From: Piliocolobus tephrosceles | Taxonomy: Eukaryota; Chordata; Mammalia; Primates; Cercopithecidae | Reading direction: 5' to 3' | Assembly: GCF_002776525.5 (NCBI RefSeq) | Contig: NC_045448.1 | Span: 106,367,839 to 106,431,838, forward strand | DNA: 64,000 bases | Shown: one piece after another, positions 58,140-64,000 of the stretch | Layout: every line of letters starts with the position of its first letter | Position numbering within the stretch: position 1 is the stretch's first letter | Program-made: the position numbers and the translations under genes | The notes under the pieces: generated by a model | Seen by the model: the letters and a program-made list of their open reading frames with translations, nothing else | What the model was told of the DNA's origin: nothing | The model's database searches: none

Positions 58140-58372
58140 CTATCATTAGCAAGCACTTATTTAACATCATGTTATGTGCAATTTACATTTAATCCTTATA
58201 ATAACCTTATGAGGTAGGTACCACTCTTATTTTCATTTTACAGTTGAAGAAACCAAGCAAGAGAGGGGTTAATTAACTTGTCCACAATCTTACAACTGGT
58301 AACGGGTGGCGTTAAGATTCTAAACCAGGCTATTCAGCTCCGGGATCTGTGTGCTGTGATCTTTAGTGCAAT
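58140..58372 (+). mobile_element. MIR element
   Basis: CAAGCACTTATTTAACATCA, TTTAATCCTTATAATAACCT, TATGAGGTAGGTACCAC, CATTTTACAGTTGAAGAAAC and AACTTGTCCACAATCTTACA fit MIR from its 5' core to its 3' half, in order. Confidence 0.85.
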
Positions 58373-58399
58373 AGAAGCAACGCAACAACTTCCATTTGT

Positions 58400-58590
58400 T
58401 GGTCCTTTTATATGCGCTAACTCACAGCTTCTTCATCACCGTATCAGTTACTCATTATTACCACGCCACTTATATTTGAGGAATTGGAAGCTTCGAGGAT
58501 TTAAAGAACTTGCTCGCAGGTTCTGCCACAGCCAGTAAATGAGAAAAGCAGGAGTCAAAGCCACTTCTTAACCACTCTGCTCTCTTTACA
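58400..58590 (+). mobile_element. Second MIR element, adjacent
   Basis: GCGCTAACTCACAGCTTCTT, then TGAGGAATTGGAAGCTTCGA, AAAGAACTTGCTCGCAGGTT and TTCTTAACCACTCTGCTCTC repeat the MIR order of the preceding copy, more diverged. This makes two MIRs head to tail. Confidence 0.65.
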
Positions 58591-58753
58591 ATTAACCTCC
58601 TCCAGCCAGGTTCTAGGGACAAGGCAATCTGCATTCCAGTGGGACTGTATTCTACTAGGGCCCCAGGTCCTTTCGGAATGCTAATCCTTATTCTCAGAGC
58701 TCAGACTCAATAAGCTTCTTGGCTTATCACTCTCAAGCTTTTAAAGATAATGA

Positions 58754-59018
58754 GGTTGGGTGCAGTGGCTCATAGCCGGTAATCCCAGCACGTTGAGAAG
58801 ATCACTTGAGCCCAGGAGTTCGAGACTACCCTGATTAACATAGTGGAGCACTCATCTCTATTAATGTTTTCTTTAATTACTCAGGCATGGTGGTGCATGC
58901 CTGTAGACGCTGAAGCAACAGGATTGCTTGAGCCCAGGAGTTCGAGGTTGCAGTGAGCTCTAATTGCACCACTGCACTCCAGCCTGGGTAACAGAGCAAG
59001 AACTTGTCTTAAAGAAAT
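58754..59018 (+). mobile_element. AluJ-type SINE with internal deletion
   Basis: GGTTGGGTGCAGTGGCTCAT start, shortened left arm (a segment after CCAGCACGTTG is missing) and right arm ending in AAAGAAATAAAG. The target duplication AAAGATAAT is at 58743-58751 and 59019-59027. Confidence 0.85.
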
Positions 59019-59613
59019 AAAGATAATAATTTCCATTTCAAGGTTTATGTGAATTTGTATTGTTCACACAAGCTGAGTTGCAAAGGTATACAAATTATTA
59101 TTATTGGTGAAGATCTGGCCTTCTTTCTACAAAAGCTCAATTTGATGAGAATGTTACAATATTACTTGGAGAGTATCACGTAACAGTAGAAAAGTTTAGA
59201 ATCAAAACTCAGTATAGGCGCATTCTGCCACTTTAAGGTGATTCCACCTCTCTAGGATAGTAATACCACCTGCTCACCCTAACTCCCAGGGCTACTCAAG
59301 GAACAACTGTGCTGAGGTAGAAGTTACGGGTGGATAAGCACTTTATATATTTGAAACAGCTACGTGCAAATAAAAGGCATGGTTCTTTAGTCATTGTATT
59401 TTGTTTCATGAGAACCACTTTCATCCCAAGCACTTTTTATCCCCACGTCTCCAATCCTATTGAGCTAGAAAGTTTAGAATCACAGAAATGAAAACAAGGG
59501 CAGACTAATATGCTTCAACTGTCTTTTGAGGATCTGTCCACAAAGAATGGAGCTGAAAGTCTTTTAAATTTGGTCAGTTGTTCCAAGAAACAAGAAAGGG
59601 AAGCTCAGAAGAA

Positions 59614-59640
59614 TTTTTTTTTTTTTTTTTTTTTTTTTTT
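59614..59640. repeat. (T)27 homopolymer
   Basis: Uninterrupted run of 27 T. Not flanked by an Alu body on either side, so not an Alu tail that I can identify. Confidence 0.95.
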
Positions 59641-59923
59641 ACTATTTCGTCATTTCCAGTTAATTTTTCTCTTCCCTGAAACACACTCATCTCCTACAAT
59701 ATTCTTGCTGAAGGGAGTACTAAGCTTAAAAGGGAGCACGTTTACATAAACTGCCCTAATAAGATTTTATAAAGGGGATTTTGGAATCTTAAAGAGGAGT
59801 TCAGAATAGTCACAGCTGTTGTTTTTAAGCTAAAGGGACATGTTTTTGATCCCAAAAAAAGGGCAATCAAAAATTCTCCAGCATAGCTAAGGTGCACGTC
59901 CCAGTCCCTTTCGCACTCATACG

Positions 59924-59954
59924 ACTTTTTAAAAAATTAATTTTTTAAAAAAGT
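59924..59954. repeat. AT-rich near-palindrome
   Basis: ACTTTTTAAAAAATTA followed by its near reverse complement ATTTTTTAAAAAAGT, with one base of slippage in the T run. It may extrude as a cruciform. No function is implied. Confidence 0.7.
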
Positions 59955-60695
59955 GTAATTGGCCCTACTGGATCTGAGAACCTGTACGGTTCAGTCTGAT
60001 TCAGATCTTACCTCCAGGGTTTTGTAGCCTGAGAATATTTGTCTTATTTGAAATACAAATGGAATATTTGTATTGTCTGGGAGGGGGGGAACAAGGACGG
60101 AAAGGGGGAAAGGAAGACAAGGCATCTCCCAACAGAAGGAATAGCTCCACTCAAGTGGGATAGGAACTGTTCTGTCAGAGCAAGGAAGCCTGCTGGGAGC
60201 CCGGACCTAACAAAGTAGTCCCCTTCTCCCCACCCCACCCCCACTAGCCTGCCTGCTTTCCCACCTCCAAGTCGGTCTCAGATGGCTCTCCTTTACGGAC
60301 TCTGCCCGCAAGGCTCATTTCAAATGCTGCCTCTGCCATTAAGCCTCCCCGGAACCCTTCGCAACCTTCTGCAGCCCCTCCCTGGGAAAACCCTAACTTT
60401 TGCTATGATACTTCATCACTAAGGTCTTGGGCACTTCAGGCTTGTCCTCACTAGACTTAAAGACAGTTCAATGACTACGGAGACAAACTACAGGAAGATT
60501 CTCAGCACAGGGCCTCATACACAGCAGGCACTTTGTGTGAGGGTTGAGATGAATAAAACTGATCACTCAGAGATAAATAAAACTGATTAACTCAGAGCTA
60601 CTGAGAGAATCCTGATTTTGTTCAAAGAAGGCAAATATCCACCGTGTTAACAAAGCTAATATCAGGAAACAGCTCTTATAAAAAAGGGATATATT

Positions 60696-61003
60696 GGCCG
60701 GGCACGGTGGCTCACGCCTGTAATCCCCCCTTAAAGTGCCAAAGTGCCCCCTTGGCACTTTGGGAGGCTGAGGCGGACGGATCACCTGAGGTCAGGAGTT
60801 TGAGACCACCCTGGCCACCATGGTGAAACCCTGTCTCTACTAAAAACACAAAAATTAGCCGGGCGTGGTAACACACGTCTGTAATCCCAGCCACTAGGGA
60901 GGCTGAGGCAGGAGAATTGCTTGAACCCAGGAGGCAGAGGCTTCAGTGAGCCGAGATTGCACTCCAGCCTGGGAGACAGAATGAGACCCCGTCTCAAAAA
61001 AAT
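60696..61003 (+). mobile_element. AluS-type SINE with a local inverted copy
   Basis: A full-length Alu starting GGCCGGGCACGGTGG. Where TAATCCCAGCACTTTGGG is expected, it has a 10-bp inverted repeat AAAGTGCCAA (60733-60742) / TTGGCACTTT (60752-60761). The flanks AAAGGGATATATT and AAAGGGATTCC resemble a decayed target duplication. Confidence 0.92.
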
Positions 61004-62277
61004 ATAAAGGGATTCCCTTTATATTATTTTCTGGATAAAACTCTGCTATTTATTTATTTGCTATTATTCAGAGTTTCCTCTCCTAAGGTTATTATAAATT
61101 GGGGAACCGAGGAACCCAGAAGTTGGAAACAACATACCGGACTTGAGCATTGCCCTAAGTTTTAGAGGCCATCCCAAGAACCATACATAGAGTTTGGATA
61201 GGAAAGTATTTCCTTAGAAGAGGGAGGAAGTGTAAAAGGAAAAACAAGGAAGTGAAAGTCTGAGCTGAAGATGTGGGCAGGCAAAGCTTTGGGGAAAATA
61301 GGTTTAGCTGGCAACAGTGCAAGGGCCCCAGCTCCCGGAAGGGGATGCTCCTGGGCTGCCCTGGGCGACAGTCTTGTGAAGTCGGTATGCCCTCAGAGAA
61401 GAGGTCCTATGTGCTCAGAGGTTCAGGGACGGTGCAGGGTTTAGAGTGCATTAATCCAGTTGAGACATTCAGTAAGCTTCTAGCTACTTTATTATCAACA
61501 CCCCAAATTTCCTATACCCCTGTTAGTTTCTGAAAAAGAAGTCTGGGCTAGGTGGACATATATCTTGTGATTTAGGTGAATTTGTGAACGATGAGTGTTC
61601 CAGGAAGAAAGGAAACTGGGACGAAGCTTCACGATGGATCCTGATGCAACTGTTCCCCAGAAACCCTGAAACCTCCCCCCATTTTTTCTGCCCTTAAGGG
61701 ACAAGGCTTGGCTGTGATCATTGGTTCAAATAATGTGGACAGAGACAAGGATATTGAAACGGACTGTCCCACGGTTGAGAAAATAGTCAAGAAGACAAAA
61801 TCTGAGAATAATTGGAGTGCTTTAGGGGGAAGGTCATTGCTGAGAAGAAACAGAGAGCTTCCAAGAAAATGAAAGGAAAAGCTCTACCAAATGGAAACTA
61901 AATCTACTTGTTAAGTCTTATCCCTTGTAAGGAGGGTGAAAGAAAGTGATATGATTGTGAAACCATGTAAGTGTGGAACGGGCGGGAGCCAGAGGCCTTT
62001 CCAGGACAGAAAGGTGTGGGGAGCTTTATTGCAAGCAGATTGCTTTGGCTTTTAGACTCTACATGTTTATCATTATGTACAGCAAATGTGTTTCTTCCGG
62101 TTCCTGTGTGCTCTTCACAGCCCAGGTGGATTTCATCACCTTGAATTGCTGGCCTATGGCATAGACAGAAACCAAGAAAGCCGCTTCTCCAGCAGAGCGG
62201 CTGGGCGTGGGCTCGGGTGAGGTGTGACCGAAAGAGCCCTAGAGTAGGAGGGGCCGGCACCTTGACCCTCGGCTTAC
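61004..62277. other. VWA3B intron 1, right end
   Basis: Unique sequence leading to the candidate exon 1 donor. No repeat was recognised. Confidence 0.4.
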
Positions 62278-62520
62278 CCCGGGTAGCGGACGATTAAGGG
62301 GACCAGGGCAAGTCACCGAGCTTTCCTGGTACTGTTTCCGCATCTGTAAAGTGGGCGTGTGGTCCAGCTCGGAAGCGGAATTTTTCCAAGACCTCCCTAG
62401 GCGGCTCGGCGGCCCTGGCGCGGCAGGGATCGCTCCCACACTTACTAGGCAATACGTCGGGTGGAAGACGAGGCGGCTCCCGCTCAGCAGTCACCCTCCC
62501 ATCCTCCCGGGCCCGCCTGA
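62278..62520 (-). other. VWA3B: Candidate VWA3B non-coding exon 1
   Basis: A strong minus-strand donor (GGG|GTAAGCC) ends at 62278, with intron starting at 62277. The GC-rich sequence above it has no VWA3B frame, so it would be 5' UTR. The 5' end is not fixed; I place it near the X-box-like site. The plus-strand phrase GGCAAGTCACCGAGCTTTCC with CGCATCTGTAAAGTGGG (62309-62353) resembles a minus-strand MIR, which would then lie inside this exon. Human VWA3B also starts its coding sequence in exon 2. Confidence 0.55.
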
Positions 62521-62537
62521 CCCGAGAGGGCGGACAA

Positions 62538-62544
62538 GGTAAGC
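62538..62544 (+). other. Plus-strand splice donor in the promoter (possible divergent transcript)
   Basis: CAAG|GTAAGC at 62535-62544 is a strong donor on the plus strand, opposite to VWA3B. Together with the CpG island it suggests a divergent non-coding RNA. No acceptor or exon 2 was identified in the window. Confidence 0.3.
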
Positions 62545-62549
62545 ATCCG

Positions 62550-62563
62550 GTTGCTGAGGCAGC
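62550..62563 (-). promoter_or_regulatory. X-box-like motif (RFX site)
   Basis: On the minus strand the sequence is GCTGCC-TC-AGCAAC. The RFX consensus is GTNRCC (0-3 N) RGYAAC, so the second half-site matches fully and the first has one mismatch, at position 2. RFX factors control ciliary genes. The motif sits in the CpG-rich promoter. Confidence 0.5.
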
Positions 62564-62681
62564 AATTCCTGTCTGCTAAGGCTGCGCGCCGGGGCGAAGG
62601 ATTCCGGCTGTTCTAGGTCTCTGTGACCCGCGCCTCTGGTTCCGAGCGCGGTCTGTTGACGACGGCGTCTCCTGGACACGG

Positions 62682-62686
62682 CCAAT
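62682..62686 (+). promoter_or_regulatory. CCAAT box (NF-Y site)
   Basis: GGCCAATCACAG has the NF-Y preferred context. It is 25-30 bp from GC boxes, as in many TATA-less promoters. Confidence 0.6.
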
Positions 62687-62880
62687 CACAGCGCGGCTCC
62701 CAGAGCCGGCCCCGCCCACAGAGCGCGCCCTCACTGGGGCGTGGCTGGGGATGTGGGCCAAGGGGGCAGGGCGCCGAGGCCGTCCCCGAGCCAGGTGCGG
62801 AAACCCGGGTGCGGAACCTCCCGGGCCGGGCAGACTTCCACCCCAGACTCCCAAGCAGAGGCCACGCTAGAGGGACAGGG

Positions 62881-64000
62881 CGGATGGCGTTGCCCCCTGC
62901 GCCTACTGTCAGAGGGAAAATTAACAACAGCGAGAATATGAATGAATGAATGAACAAACAAATATACTGATGAGCTGGGGTAGAAAGCTAGGGTGCGAGC
63001 AGATGGGGGAGGAAGGCGCCAGAGGCCAAGGAGAGGCGAGAAGACTGCGGGAAACGCTACAGACGAACTTCTGTTGATACTTTTCAGTGTGCAGAGAACT
63101 GACCCCTGCGTAGTTTTAATTTTCACCTCAGCACTGTGAGGCGATGCTCTCTTCCTTGCACAGTTCAGAGAAAGAAGCTTTAAAAGAGATGGGGCAGTTC
63201 CTTGTAGACAGACAGGAGGGACAGGGCGCTGCAATTTTGAGATTGTGGAGGCAGGGGCTGAGTTGCCAAGAACGTTCTTACCTGTTTGACATGAATATTC
63301 CTATAGGCATTATTTTCTCCATTCAGCTTTGTTTTTCACCTTTGTTTCAGTGTTACCTTATCAACTAAGCAAAAGGCTCTAAATATATTCCTATTTTTCC
63401 CGTCACTAGGAAATAAAATTGTGCTTATGAAAAGTAGCTTTAAAATCGTAATAAAAGACCCCACAGTAAGTACTGTTTTTAGGGTATTGGGATAGTAAAC
63501 GATTTTAGGTTTTAAAATTGAAGAACTGACCAGATCATTTGCAGATTTTTTAGTCAAAGATCTAGTAAAACATAGTTAATGTTAGATCTGAGTAATTCCG
63601 TCCCCAAAAGAAAAGTCTGCTTCATCCACAGGGATTTATTTCTCCTGCATTGTTTTAATGCCTCTATCATTTAAAAAAAGTACTGAAAGATTTGATTCCA
63701 TATCACGAATCATTCCTGGCAGTTATTAGATTAGGTATGTTTGGCCCTGCAAATGAAACCTGCCATCCACACCACGAAAAAACAAACAAAAGTTTGATAG
63801 TGCTGAAGACTGTTCAGAAGGGAGTGGAACCCCAGCCTCGCCCACGTTTGCCAATGACCCATGAATCCTTGCTGTCCACACCCTGCCACACTAATATTCT
63901 TGGATCACGGGGGTGAGACAGAGCACACAGCAACACACAGCCAAATGCCCTGCCTCACATGGTCATGCCAGGCACTCCTGTTCCCACCTTCACCCCATGC
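62881..64000. other. Upstream flank of VWA3B
   Basis: Falling GC content, then AT-rich unique DNA. A (ATGA)n stretch is at 62937-62953, and weak MIR-like phrases at 63110-63160. No exon of another gene was recognised. Confidence 0.4.

Larger units (their letters stand above)
59028..60695. other. VWA3B intron 1, mixed unique sequence
   Basis: It includes a decayed minus-strand MIR (about 59210-59350, with CACCTCTCTAGGATAGTAAT), a 27-base T run (59614-59640), an AT palindrome (59924-59954) and an L2-like phrase (60490-60555, GCACAGGGCCTCATACACAG). No exon was recognised. Confidence 0.45.
1..62278 (-). other. VWA3B: VWA3B gene, 5' portion (exons 1-7; continues beyond position 1)
   Basis: Six coding exons on the minus strand join with correct GT/AG sites and phase to give the first 329 residues of a protein I recognise as VWA3B. 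The human protein is about 1290 residues, so roughly a quarter is in the window. Intron sizes are about 5.8 kb (1), 27.4 kb (2), 3.9 kb (3), 1.5 kb (4), 6.5 kb (5) and 10.3 kb (6). Intron 7 runs off the left edge, and I could not find exon 8 between 1 and 5766. The family is intracellular, with degenerate von Willebrand A domains. Human VWA3B has been linked to a recessive spinocerebellar ataxia with intellectual disability, and its precise molecular role is not established. No stop or frameshift is seen in the coding exons, so the gene appears functional. The assignment rests on recalled protein sequence, not on a search. Confidence 0.93.
62300..62880. promoter_or_regulatory. VWA3B: CpG-rich promoter region of VWA3B
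   Basis: This is the only CpG-dense stretch of the window (GCGCGCC, GGCGACGG-like runs, GAGCGCGCCC). It carries GC boxes (CCCGCCC 62711-62717, GGGGCGTGGC 62736-62745), a CCAAT box and an X-box-like site. It lies about 6 kb upstream of the start codon of VWA3B and is the natural place for its transcription start. Confidence 0.8.

Noticed and set aside
62613..63234. Several open frames in the CpG-rich region
   Set aside because: High GC lowers stop frequency, the frames overlap on both strands, and none shows a known domain.

Overview
The window is primate nuclear DNA, almost certainly from an Old World monkey (macaque, baboon or vervet group). The evidence is dense Alu, L1, MaLR and HERV-H content. 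The young Alus carry the Cercopithecid AluY-type changes (GGCTCAAGCC near the start, ACTAGCCGGGCGAGG in the middle, GATCCGGCCACTGC in the right arm). It is not microbial: there are no operons, CRISPR arrays or tRNA/rRNA genes.

The only cellular gene I can support is VWA3B (von Willebrand factor A domain-containing 3B), on the minus strand. Six coding exons were read with intact splice sites and continuous phase: exon 2 at 56247-56474 (start codon 56440-56442), exon 3 at 28716-28810, exon 4 at 24585-24835, exon 5 at 22888-23047, exon 6 at 16217-16386 and exon 7 at 5767-5882. Together they encode residues 1-329 with no stop or frameshift. The rest of the gene lies beyond position 1. A CpG-rich promoter sits at about 62.3-62.9 kb, with a candidate non-coding exon 1 whose donor is at 62277/62276. 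It holds a CCAAT box, GC boxes and an RFX X-box-like site.

The introns are a layered record of retroelement insertion. Intron 7 (1-5766) has a head-to-tail Alu pair and an old L1 split by a MaLR-type LTR. Intron 6 (5883-16216) holds a HERV-H provirus at 8126-14173, flanked by a perfect 5-bp target duplication (GGAAG) inside an old L1. The provirus is broken by deletions, about eight in-frame stops and two Alu insertions. Intron 5 (16387-22887) is mostly unique, with a perfect 27-bp inverted repeat at 21897-21957. Intron 3 has an ancient L1/HAL1 segment and three Alus. Intron 2 (28811-56246) is 27 kb and almost wholly L1: a young full-length L1 at 30663-36261 with a 3' transduction, a nearly complete old L1 at 48176-56034 carrying three younger insertions, and several fragments. 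Nearly all of this L1 runs on the plus strand, antisense to VWA3B. Intron 1 (56475-62277) has four Alus plus old MIR copies.

An assembly gap of ten Ns (31583-31592) lies inside the young L1 and hides roughly 0.7 kb of expected sequence. I found no undescribed multi-gene system. The most interesting signals are a perfect hairpin that looks like a template-switch mutation, a one-base frameshift in an otherwise complete L1 ORF2, the L1 3' transduction, the TAG/TGA-only stop pattern in HERV-H, and a possible ciliary X-box at the VWA3B promoter.
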